This document shows, in pieces, positions 53,423 to 61,952 of a stretch of 64,000 nt of DNA. The stretch's first letter is position 1. Every line of letters begins with the position of its first letter. The notes beneath the pieces were generated by a model, which saw only the letters and a list, made by a program, of their open reading frames with translations, was not told the origin of the DNA and did not search any database. The stretch is from contig CAZLMW010000034.1 in assembly GCA_964560875.1 (NCBI GenBank), forward strand, positions 5,944 through 69,943, written 5' to 3'. The position numbers and the translations under genes were made by a program. Source of the DNA: CAZLMW01 sp964560875. GTDB taxonomy: Bacteria; Myxococcota_A; UBA9042.

Positions 53423-56400
53423 ATGGGCAACCAACGCCGCCGAACAGGGACCATCATCGCAAGCGCGACCGTGGTCGGGGCCGTTGTAGCAACGTCGCTT
53501 GCCGTCGCGCGCCCACCCGGAATCGCCCCTGTGCGCGGACCGATCGCCAAGGCCGGTCGCGCGCCATTGCCGCCCGCACGCAAGCCGCCAAAGGGGACGT
53601 TCTTCGGTCTGCCGGCGCTCGTGGGCGAAAAGGACACCCGCAAGACGCCGTTCTACACCGGTCCCAAGCCGCCCCCGACCGTCGCCGAGGTGATCAAGCT
53701 GCCGGTGCCCGCGCCGAAGCCACCATCAGCGGTCAAGCCAAACGTGCGTCCCAAACCGCTCGATGTCGTACGCATGTCGCCAAAAGGAAAACAGAAGGTC
53801 GTCGCGTCGGTGACCGCCCAGTTCAATCAGCCGATGGTTCCTGTGGCCAGCCTCGACGATCTCGCCAAGTTCCCGGTTCCGCTGCGCATCGAGCCGAAGG
53901 TAGACGGCAAAACGCGCTGGTTGGGCACGCGCACCGTCGCTTTTGAACGCGCGAAGCGATTCCCGTTTTCGACCCGCTATACCGTGACCATCCCCGCCGG
54001 TGCCGCGTCCGCGCTGGGCGCCAAGCTCGCCAAGAAGCGCACCTGGACGTTCGAAACACCGCGGCTCCAGGTCCGGTGGCGTTTCCCAAACGGCAACCAG
54101 AACAAACGCGACACGCCGATCGCCGTCGTCTTCAACCAGCGCATCGACCGCACCGCGGTGCATCGTTTCATCGCCGTCCGTCACCGCGGCCGCACCATCG
54201 ACACCGCGCTGGTTCCGCCCGGCCAATGGCCATCTCTCAAGCGGTTGCATGCCCGGCTGAGGGCCTACAAACCCGACCGCGTGATCGTCTTGCGTCCAAC
54301 CCGATTGCTCCCTGCCCACGCAACGTTCCATCTCGAAGTGCGCAAAGGCGCGCCGTCCGCCGAAGGTCCACTGCCCGGCAAACGCTGGGGCGGCCAATTC
54401 TCGACCTACCCGAAGCTGCGCTTTCGCCACGCCTGGTGCCGCTGGAAGCACAAACGAGAAGACTGCTACGAGGGCTCGCCGATCCGCGTCGAATTCTCCA
54501 ACGCGCTCGCGACCGACAACGACATCGCGTCGATGCTGACCGTGACGCCCAAACCCGACGCCCTGAACATCCGAGTGGCGGGACGGCAAGTGCACATTAC
54601 GGGCGCGTTCAACGCATCCACGACCTACCGGGTGAAGCTGAAATCCGGGCTACGCGACGGCTACGGCCAGGCCACCCGCAAGCCGTTTTCCGGCAAATTC
54701 ACCTATCGGGAAGGCCGCCCCGTCCTGCAGCTCCCAAGCACCCAACCGGTCGTCATCGAGTCCCGCCACAGCGCCCAGGTCGTCGCTCGCGTGCGCAACC
54801 TCGACGAGCTCGAAGTCGACCTGCTTCCGGTCACGCGCAAAGGCCTCTTGCACGCCCACCGCATCGGGCGGGGCTGGTATCCGAGCCGAACTCATCCCTT
54901 CACCCGACTCTTCGGCGCCAATGGCAAGGCAGGGCGAAAGCGATTCGAGGTCAAGACCGGGGCCAAACGCAACAAACTGGAGCGTGTTCGTATCGATGTG
55001 CGGCGCGCGCTCGCCGGGCGCAAATCCGGGATCGTCGCCATGGCGGTCAAGGCGGAATGGCCCGCTGATCGCTGGTGGAAGTTCTCGCGCGACGCCTGGG
55101 CTTCGATGCTGGTGCAAGTGACCGATATCGGCGTCACCGCGCGATGGGATAACGAGCGGTTGGTCGTCATGGCAGCGCGGCTCTCGACCGGCAAGCCGCT
55201 GCAAAACGCCAAGATCGAGCTGATCGACGGCAAGGGCGGGGTCGTCCAGGTCACCAGGACCGACAAAGACGGCTTCGTGAAGCTCAACTGCAAGTCGTGG
55301 TCGCATCGGCAACAGCGCTACGTGTGGGCCAGTGTCGGTGACGAATTCGGTTTCGTGCACCTGCGCCGACGGATGATGGGTCCCGGTGCGACACACGCCC
55401 TCGCATCGTTCATCTACACCGAACGCGCGCCGTACAAGCCCGGGGAAGTGGCGCACATCAACGGCATATTGCGCCGCAAGGAACGCGCACCGGACGGCGG
55501 CGTCGTCGCCATCGACACCAGCTACGAGCTGGACTGGACCCTGCGTAGCGCCCGCGGACTGGTGTTGCGCAAGGGTCGGACCAAGACGTCAGCGAGCGGG
55601 GGGTTCCACCTCGACATCGAGCTGCCCGACGACATGGATCTCGGCAACACAACCTGGCGGGCAAAGCTGCGCGGCGGGCGTTTTTCCGGCCGCAGGATCG
55701 CTCACCGGTTTCAAGTGCAGCACTACCGCGCGCCCGAGTTCGAGGTGCACGCGGCGATTCGCCCCACCCCATCCAAGACCGCCGCCAAGGAGCTTATCTT
55801 CGGCGGTTCGGGCGAGTTTGAGATCCATGGCAAGTACTACTTCGGCGCCCCCATGGCGGGGTCCATGGCCCGCTGGAGTCTCAACGTCTCAGCGGCGAGC
55901 TATCGACCGCCTCGCCATAGCGGGTGGACGTTCGGTCGTCACAAATGGCCGGTCTGGCGGTGGCGGCATTACCGTCCGTCCATGCGCCACGTCGCCTCCG
56001 GGGCCGGGACGCTCGACAGCGAAGGCCGCTTGAGGGTGCAACGACCGCTGCTGGCGAGCGACGGAAAGCTCGACGCGAAGGGTCCGTTTACGTATCGATT
56101 CAATGCAGTTGTCATCGATGATAATAACCAACGCATTAGCAAAACCGCGTCCGCTGTTGTCCACCGGGGCCGGATCTACGCCGGGTTGCGCACGCCCAAG
56201 GCCGTGGTGAAAGAGGGGACCGAGGTCGCGGTCGACGTGGTCGCGCCGGCGATCGGGGGTGATCGCACCGGGCGGGCCGTTGAACTCGAGCTGTTTCGTC
56301 TGCAGCCCGACACGAAACGGAAGGCCTGGCATGCGCGCCGTTTTGGCCGCCACTACCGCCGTCCGATCGGGCCGGGTCACAAGGAGATCCGCGCCGCTTC

Positions 56401-59400
56401 CTGCACGGCCAAGACCGCCCGGCTGGCCGCCAATCGCGACCCGGATGATCCACGTTTTGTGCAACCGGATGGGCAACTCCGACCCCGCACCTGCCGTTTT
56501 CGCCTGGACCGGCCGGGGCAATGGCTGGTGCGTGCGCGAGTGCGGGACGAGCGGGGGCGCATCACCGTCAGCGAGATGGCGCTTTGGTCGTACGGCAGCA
56601 AGCGGACCCGGTGGCGCGTACACGAGCAGGGCAAGGTCCAACTCATCGCCGACAAACCGCGCTACGACCCGGGGGACACCGCTGTCGTCCTTGTGCGAGC
56701 GCCGACACAAAAAGCGCGCGGCGTCGTCACCCTGGAGCGCGCAGGAATCGTGGAGTCGCGGATCATCGTCATCGAAAACGGCGCCAAGGCGATCCGTATC
56801 CCGCTCGACGCAAAGCTGGTGCCCGGCGTCACCATCGGGGTCAGCTTGCTCACTCCCCGCACGGGCAAACCGAAGGGCAAAGGCGACGACACGTATCGCC
56901 CACGCTCCGCCATCGGCCGGCTCTATCTGCCCATCGCGCTGACCCGCAAACGCGTTAACGTGGCGTTCCACAAGACATCGCAGACCATCGCGCCCGGCGC
57001 CGAGCTCGACCTGACCGTCAAGACCACTGACCACGCTGGCAAACCGATCGCGTCAAACGTAACCGTGTTCGCTGTCGACGAAGGCGTATTGGCCTTGCTC
57101 GGGTTCAAGACACCGGCGCCGCTGCTGCGTTTCTACAGGCGTCGTGCACCGGGCGTTTGGTCCGCCGATGTGCGCACAGCCATCCTCGTCGAGAAGTTCC
57201 GCAAGATCGCCGCGCGGCGCCGTCCCGTGTACCGACGCAACCGCGGCAGCCTGGCCTTTGGTTCCGGCGGCGCAAGCGTACGATTGAGCGCCCAGAGTGT
57301 GCGTGGAGCCGTGGCTGATTCCGCGCCGCCACCAGCGCCTGCCCGATCGCCACGCCCGATGATGGACATGGCCAAGGCCAAGAGCGAAGCCGAAGAAGGG
57401 CCGGTCGGTGGGCAAGGTCCTGCTCCTGTGCTTCGGTCGCTGTTCGCCTCGACCGCCTTTTTCCGCCCCGGCCTGCGCAGCGACGCGTCCGGAACGCTGA
57501 AAGTCCGCGTGAAGATGCCGCAAAACGCCACGACGTTCCGGCTGATGGCCGTGGTGGACGACGGCGACGACCGCTTCGGCTCCGGCGACGACCGCGTCAC
57601 GCTGCGCCAACCGGTCATCCTGCGCTCTTCGCTGCCCCGTTTCGCCAGCCTGCACGACGACTTCGACGCCGCCGTCATGCTCCACAACCACACCGGAGCC
57701 GACCGCACGTTCATCGTGGGCGGCCGCGCATCTGGCATCGACTGGCACGACGATTTCAGCCGCAAGCTCCGCCTCGCAGACGGGGCCGCCGAGGAGCTGC
57801 ACTTCCGGGTTCGCGCCGTACGTCCCGGACGCGCGACGTTCCAATTCGCCGCACGCGTGGAAGGCAGCAAAGACGTCGCCCACACCGACGCGGTCCAGAC
57901 CTCGATCCCCATCAACCTGCCGGCAACACTCGAGGCGTTCGCCACCTACGGCAGCACCACCAAGTCCGTTGCCCAGCCAGTCGCCGCACCCCGCAACGCC
58001 TTGCCCGGATTCGGCGGGCTCGACCTGAAACTCAGCTCGACCGCCCTTGTCGGCATGGAAGACGCCGTGCGCTACCTGCACGAGTATCCATACGAATGCG
58101 CCGAACAGACGGCCAGTCGCCTGATCCCCATCGCGGTCCTCGGCGACATTCTCGACGACTTCGGCATCGGGCCGCTCGCCAAACGCGGGGACCGCGAAAA
58201 GCTGCTCAAGAGGGCCGTCAAACGCCTCGTCTCGCTGCAACATTGGGACGGCGGCTTCAAATTCTGGCCCAAGGCGCGCCGCTCGAGCCGCTGGATCACC
58301 CCCTGGGTCACATTCGCGCTGCTCCAGGCCAAAGGACACGGGGCCTCCGTGCCGCGCAACGTGCTCAACCGCGCCAGCGCGTTCATGCGAAACCGCTTGC
58401 GACGGAGCAACTACCGTCACAAACCCTGGTGGCGCACCGCCGACACGCTCGCGATGTGGATCCTCTCCCACCCGCTGAACAACCCCGGTGGGCCCAGCAC
58501 TGCCCGAGCCACGGCGCGACGACCCAACCTCGCCAGCGCGCAACGCCATTTCCGTCGTCTCTACGGCGAGCGTCAAAAGCTCCCGGTCTTTGCACGGCTG
58601 TGGCTGTCGGCGATCGCTCAGCGCATCGAACGCACCGACGCGCGCGACACCCTCCTGGCGGAAATCGACGCCCTGTTTTCGGAGAAAGCCGGCACCGCGC
58701 ACCTCGCCGAAAGCGTCACCGAAGACCTGCGAATCCTCATGCACAGCAGCGACCGCACCGATGCCATCGCGCTCGCGACGTTGGTCGAGGTCCGTCCCAA
58801 TCACCCGCTTCGAGACAAGCTCGTTCGGGGTCTCATGGAGGCGCGCATCAAGGGCCGCTGGTCGACCACCCAGGCCAACGCGTGGGCCTTGGTCGCCATG
58901 CGCTCGTACTACGAAAAGTTCGAAGCGGCGGTCCCCGACTTCCAGGCGAACATGTGGCTCGGCAAAGGCTTTGTCGGCGGCAAACGTTTCAAAGGCCGCA
59001 AGCTCCAGTCAGCGACCGCCCACGTGCCCATCGCAGACGTGATTCGCGCCGCCGCCAGCTCTCCCAAACGATTCAAGCGCCCCGACGGCGAACCTCTCGA
59101 CATCGTTGACGCCATCATCGCCAAGAAGGGCGCCGGGCGGATGTACTACCGACTCGGCATGCGCTACGCCCCGGCCGATCTGCGCCTGCCCGCCAGCGCA
59201 CAGGGGTTCACCGTGATGCGGACATACGCAGCCGCCAATCCCAAGCAAGCCGACCGCGTCAGACGACTCGCCGACGGTTCCTGGCAAATCAAGGTGGGCA
59301 CGGACGTCCGCGTGGACCTGACCGTCGTCGTGCTTACCCGCGGCCACTACGTCGTCGTCGACGATCCTCTGCCAGCAGGACTCGAGCCGATCAACCCGCT

Positions 59401-59677
59401 GTTCCGTGGCAACGTCGCGGTCACGGGCCGACACAGCAGCCAAAGCAGAGGTTCATGGCGGTGGTATCGCTGGTGGACCTGGAACCACACCGAGATGCGC
59501 GACGACCGTGTGCTGCTCTTCGCGGACCGCCTCTGGGCGGGCGTCTACAGCCACAGCTACAGCGCGCGAGCAACGACCGTCGGCAAATTCGTAGCGGGAC
59601 CAACACGGGCCGAAGAGATGTACGCCCCGGAGACGTTCGGCCGCACCGCAACCGCGTTCGTGACCGTTGTGCGATGA
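53423..59677 (+). CDS. Bacterial alpha-2-macroglobulin-family protein with thioester motif
   Basis: 2084 residues from the ATG at 53423, chosen because GGGGGA lies just upstream; two earlier in-frame starts exist. A signal anchor (IIASATVVGAVVATSLAVA) is followed by a Pro-rich linker, N-terminal Ig-like MG domains, an MG2 domain (TERAPYKPGEVAHINGILRR, near residue 670) and the A2M bait-region core (VFAVDEGVLALLGF). The thioester motif is CAEQ at Cys1559 in YPYECAEQTASR. The terpenoid-cyclase-like complement domain follows. The family traps attacking proteases in the periplasm. The usual partner pbpC is not adjacent. A Pro/Met/Lys-rich insert near residue 1310 is probably the bait region. Confidence 0.95.
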   Translation: MGNQRRRTGTIIASATVVGAVVATSLAVARPPGIAPVRGPIAKAGRAPLPPARKPPKGTFFGLPALVGEKDTRKTPFYTGPKPPPTVAEVIKLPVPAPKPPSAVKPNVRPKPLDVVRMSPKGKQKVVASVTAQFNQPMVPVASLDDLAKFPVPLRIEPKVDGKTRWLGTRTVAFERAKRFPFSTRYTVTIPAGAASALGAKLAKKRTWTFETPRLQVRWRFPNGNQNKRDTPIAVVFNQRIDRTAVHRFIAVRHRGRTIDTALVPPGQWPSLKRLHARLRAYKPDRVIVLRPTRLLPAHATFHLEVRKGAPSAEGPLPGKRWGGQFSTYPKLRFRHAWCRWKHKREDCYEGSPIRVEFSNALATDNDIASMLTVTPKPDALNIRVAGRQVHITGAFNASTTYRVKLKSGLRDGYGQATRKPFSGKFTYREGRPVLQLPSTQPVVIESRHSAQVVARVRNLDELEVDLLPVTRKGLLHAHRIGRGWYPSRTHPFTRLFGANGKAGRKRFEVKTGAKRNKLERVRIDVRRALAGRKSGIVAMAVKAEWPADRWWKFSRDAWASMLVQVTDIGVTARWDNERLVVMAARLSTGKPLQNAKIELIDGKGGVVQVTRTDKDGFVKLNCKSWSHRQQRYVWASVGDEFGFVHLRRRMMGPGATHALASFIYTERAPYKPGEVAHINGILRRKERAPDGGVVAIDTSYELDWTLRSARGLVLRKGRTKTSASGGFHLDIELPDDMDLGNTTWRAKLRGGRFSGRRIAHRFQVQHYRAPEFEVHAAIRPTPSKTAAKELIFGGSGEFEIHGKYYFGAPMAGSMARWSLNVSAASYRPPRHSGWTFGRHKWPVWRWRHYRPSMRHVASGAGTLDSEGRLRVQRPLLASDGKLDAKGPFTYRFNAVVIDDNNQRISKTASAVVHRGRIYAGLRTPKAVVKEGTEVAVDVVAPAIGGDRTGRAVELELFRLQPDTKRKAWHARRFGRHYRRPIGPGHKEIRAASCTAKTARLAANRDPDDPRFVQPDGQLRPRTCRFRLDRPGQWLVRARVRDERGRITVSEMALWSYGSKRTRWRVHEQGKVQLIADKPRYDPGDTAVVLVRAPTQKARGVVTLERAGIVESRIIVIENGAKAIRIPLDAKLVPGVTIGVSLLTPRTGKPKGKGDDTYRPRSAIGRLYLPIALTRKRVNVAFHKTSQTIAPGAELDLTVKTTDHAGKPIASNVTVFAVDEGVLALLGFKTPAPLLRFYRRRAPGVWSADVRTAILVEKFRKIAARRRPVYRRNRGSLAFGSGGASVRLSAQSVRGAVADSAPPPAPARSPRPMMDMAKAKSEAEEGPVGGQGPAPVLRSLFASTAFFRPGLRSDASGTLKVRVKMPQNATTFRLMAVVDDGDDRFGSGDDRVTLRQPVILRSSLPRFASLHDDFDAAVMLHNHTGADRTFIVGGRASGIDWHDDFSRKLRLADGAAEELHFRVRAVRPGRATFQFAARVEGSKDVAHTDAVQTSIPINLPATLEAFATYGSTTKSVAQPVAAPRNALPGFGGLDLKLSSTALVGMEDAVRYLHEYPYECAEQTASRLIPIAVLGDILDDFGIGPLAKRGDREKLLKRAVKRLVSLQHWDGGFKFWPKARRSSRWITPWVTFALLQAKGHGASVPRNVLNRASAFMRNRLRRSNYRHKPWWRTADTLAMWILSHPLNNPGGPSTARATARRPNLASAQRHFRRLYGERQKLPVFARLWLSAIAQRIERTDARDTLLAEIDALFSEKAGTAHLAESVTEDLRILMHSSDRTDAIALATLVEVRPNHPLRDKLVRGLMEARIKGRWSTTQANAWALVAMRSYYEKFEAAVPDFQANMWLGKGFVGGKRFKGRKLQSATAHVPIADVIRAAASSPKRFKRPDGEPLDIVDAIIAKKGAGRMYYRLGMRYAPADLRLPASAQGFTVMRTYAAANPKQADRVRRLADGSWQIKVGTDVRVDLTVVVLTRGHYVVVDDPLPAGLEPINPLFRGNVAVTGRHSSQSRGSWRWYRWWTWNHTEMRDDRVLLFADRLWAGVYSHSYSARATTVGKFVAGPTRAEEMYAPETFGRTATAFVTVVR

Positions 59678-59682
59678 ATCAA

Positions 59683-59699
59683 GCGCGACCAGGTCGCGC
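59683..59699. terminator. Perfect 8-bp inverted repeat after the alpha-2-macroglobulin gene
   Basis: GCGCGACC (59683-59690) and GGTCGCGC (59692-59699) flank one base, 5 bp after the stop and before a convergent gene. There is no T-tract, so it may be a weak terminator or a protein-binding site. Confidence 0.3.
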
Positions 59700-59731
59700 G
59701 ACGACGGGCTGTCAAACCGCTTGGGGAGGGG

Positions 59732-60196
59732 CTACCCGAGGTGCGCAGTCGCGTCGTCGAGAATCTCGAGCGCGGCGGTGAGCGCGGCGGGGTGCTTGCC
59801 GGCGACGTAGCGGGCGGTCGCGGGATCAGCGGACGCGAGCGCACACCACGCCAGCGAAGTCGACGCGGCCGACACGATGCGCGGATTGTCGGACAGGAAA
59901 CCCACGCCGAGGTGCGCCGTGTCGAGCAGCGCGTAGGTCGTGACCTTCACAGCTTCGGCGAGTGAGCCGTCCAGTTCGGCCAAGCCGTCGTCCACGCGGG
60001 CCCCCAGCTCGGCGATGATGTTGAGCCACTGGGCGAGCTCGCTGTGGGCGATTTTCTCGAAAGCATCGGCGATCCGCAGGAACGGCTCGAGCACGTCCTC
60101 GCCGATCTCGCAGGCGTTGATGGCGCCCTGCAAGCCTTCGGCGAATTCCTCGCGAAAAAGTTCAAGCGCGCTGTTGGGAGCAATGCTGGCGGACAT
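59732..60196 (-). CDS. Small acidic helical protein of unknown function
   Basis: 154 residues from an ATG at 60196 behind a clear GGAGG. It is acidic and predicted mostly helical (ELFREEFAEGLQGAINACEIGED, AEAVKVTTYALLDTAHLG). No signal peptide, membrane segment or known motif is recognised. It diverges from the iron-storage genes across a 200-bp gap containing a Fur-like palindrome. Confidence 0.75.
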   Translation of the reverse strand: MSASIAPNSALELFREEFAEGLQGAINACEIGEDVLEPFLRIADAFEKIAHSELAQWLNIIAELGARVDDGLAELDGSLAEAVKVTTYALLDTAHLGVGFLSDNPRIVSAASTSLAWCALASADPATARYVAGKHPAALTAALEILDDATAHLG

Positions 60197-60325
60197 GCGG
60201 CCTCCAAATCTGCGATTGGTGGATGCGTTTACGCCCGAAACGTCGTTGAAGCGGCGCACAAAAGCAAGCAACGCAGCGGCATTTCGCGACAAAAACGGAG
60301 TCCCTCAAAGATTCGTCGTTGAAAG

Positions 60326-60340
60326 TGAAAGTGCATTTCA
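60326..60340. promoter_or_regulatory. Fur-box-like palindrome upstream of bfd
   Basis: TGAAAGTGCATTTCA is a 7-1-7 inverted repeat, the same geometry as the Fur box TGATAATnATTATCA, and matches it at most outer positions. It lies 58 bp upstream of the bfd start in the gap shared with the divergent acidic-protein gene. bfd is Fur-regulated in other bacteria. Binding here is inference. Confidence 0.35.
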
Positions 60341-60397
60341 ATATCATTTGGGGGAGGTCGGTCACCGCCGAATGCCCGCAGCCGCGACGGAAACCCC

Positions 60398-60634
60398 ATG
60401 ATCATCTGCCTTTGCGAAGGGATCAGCGACCGAGACGTCCGCGCGGCGGCTCGCCAGGGAATCAGCACCGTGCGCGAGCTCTCCGATCATTGCGGCGCAG
60501 GCACCGGTTGCGGCTCCTGCATAGGCGACCTCCGACAGCTCATCGACACGCACGCACCGGCTGAGGCCGAGGCCACGCACGCCCATAGCGGCGATCGCGT
60601 CGCGTCCGCAGAACTGTCCCTTTCCCGCGGATAG
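60398..60634 (+). CDS. bfd: Bacterioferritin-associated ferredoxin
   Basis: A 78-residue BFD-like [2Fe-2S] protein. Cys4, Cys6, Cys38 and Cys41 (CLC ... GCGSC) match the four ligands of E. coli Bfd. Bfd reduces ferric iron in bacterioferritin so that it can be released. It lies just upstream of a bacterioferritin gene, with a 129-bp gap, and downstream of a Fur-like palindrome. The C-terminal tail is longer than in E. coli Bfd. Confidence 0.94.
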   Translation: MIICLCEGISDRDVRAAARQGISTVRELSDHCGAGTGCGSCIGDLRQLIDTHAPAEAEATHAHSGDRVASAELSLSRG

Positions 60635-60763
60635 CAGACTGCTGCGGCTCCTCCTCGGGGCTCTCGCGCAGACGAGTCGAGCAATCGGTTTACCCGGTCC
60701 CGTCCATCCGTTAGCGTGCGCGGCGCCGGCGTTGCATTCTGCGCGAACGCCACGGAGCTGCCC

Positions 60764-61243
60764 ATGCCGACCGCCGACCAGAAAAAACAGATCATCACCA
60801 TCCTCAACGACGTGCTGAGCGCCGAGTTGACCGCGATCAACCAGTATTTCCTGCACAGCGAGATGTGCGAGAACTGGGGCTACTCGCGGATGCACACGAT
60901 CATGCGCGGCCACTCGCTCGACGAGATGAAACATGCCGAACAGGTGATGCAACGCATTCTGTTCCTCGGTGGAATCCCGAACGTACAGCGCCTCTTTCGC
61001 ATCAAGATCGGCGAGAACGTGCCCGAGATGCTCGCATCTGATCTCGTGCTCGAAAACGAAGCGTTGCCCCGCCTCAACGACGGAATCACCGTCTGCCGCG
61101 ACGCCGGTGACAACGGCACGCGGGCGCTGCTTGAGGAGATCCTGGTCAGCGAGGAAGAGCACGTCGACTGGATCGAGTCCCAGCAGGACCAGATCGAGCA
61201 GATGGGCGTTCAGAACTTCCTGGCGCTGCAGGTCAAAGCGTGA
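60764..61243 (+). CDS. bfr: Bacterioferritin
   Basis: 159 residues from the ATG at 60764 with GGAG upstream; a start 48 bp earlier lacks a Shine-Dalgarno. All di-iron ferroxidase ligands of E. coli Bfr are conserved, shifted by +3: Glu21, Glu54, His57, Glu97, Glu130 and His133. Met55 matches the haem-binding Met52 (DEMKH). Bfr forms a 24-subunit iron-storage shell with haem at subunit interfaces. It follows bfd in the same direction. Confidence 0.96.
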   Translation: MPTADQKKQIITILNDVLSAELTAINQYFLHSEMCENWGYSRMHTIMRGHSLDEMKHAEQVMQRILFLGGIPNVQRLFRIKIGENVPEMLASDLVLENEALPRLNDGITVCRDAGDNGTRALLEEILVSEEEHVDWIESQQDQIEQMGVQNFLALQVKA

Positions 61244-61375
61244 GCATCGTGGCGCTGAACGCACGCCGGCAGCGGTGAAGACTGCAGACCCCACATGGCG
61301 CTGCGCGGAGAGCACAACGCATGACCGAATCGCGGGATTGTTGCATCCTGACTCGGCCCGGACGGAGGAATCCAC

Positions 61376-61696
61376 ATGCCGCCCCAGTCACGCCTTGGCG
61401 ACAAGTCGATGGTGCCAGCCGATTCGCACGGCTGCCCCGCGTGTCCCCATCCCTGCGTCGGCCCTGCGGTAGCGGGCAGCCCCGACGTCAACGTCAACAG
61501 CCGCCCGGCATTGCGCGTTGGTGACCCCGGCGTCCACGCCGCTTGCTGCGGTCCCAACACGTGGAAAGCCGACGCCGGCTCGGGCACGGTTTTCATCAAC
61601 GACAAGGCCGCTCATCGCCTGACCGACGCCGACAAACACTGCGGCGGGACCGGCAAGATGATCGAAGGCAGCTCGGACGTGATCACGGGCGGCTGA
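61376..61696 (+). CDS. PAAR-domain tip protein
   Basis: A 106-residue protein with AGGA upstream of the ATG. It shows PAAR repeats: SRPALRVGDPGVH, then TVFINDKAAHRLTD and KMIEGSSDVITGG. His and Cys residues (HAACCG, HCGGTG) could bind the metal of the cone. PAAR proteins sharpen the spike of type VI secretion or extracellular contractile injection systems. It ends in a strong terminator, so it is probably its own transcript or the end of one. No other injection gene lies upstream in the window. Confidence 0.88.
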   Translation: MPPQSRLGDKSMVPADSHGCPACPHPCVGPAVAGSPDVNVNSRPALRVGDPGVHAACCGPNTWKADAGSGTVFINDKAAHRLTDADKHCGGTGKMIEGSSDVITGG

Positions 61697-61731
61697 AACA
61701 GCCGCAAATCCAGGCCCTTTTTCGCAATCTG

Positions 61732-61758
61732 ACCGTCGCCTCCAAGCGGCGGTTTTTT
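61732..61758 (+). terminator. Rho-independent terminator after the PAAR gene
   Basis: ACCGTCGC (61732-61739) pairs with GCGGCGGT (61746-61753), with one G-T pair and a six-base loop, and is followed by six T and then a T-rich tract to about 61770. It lies 35 bp after the PAAR stop. Confidence 0.85.
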
Positions 61759-61952
61759 CTTTGTTTTTTCCATCGATCATTCCGCGACCCCGGGCCGCGC
61801 CTTCGAGAGGGGCTTGGTGTCCCCACGCACGCGTGTGCAGAAGCTTATTCGTCTTGAAGACCGGAGCCCGATCCCCCTAAATCTCTGCTTGGACATTGGG
61901 GTGTTGCGCGTTTTGTCACGGAGCGCGCCCCCAGCAGCAACGGTGGCAGCCG

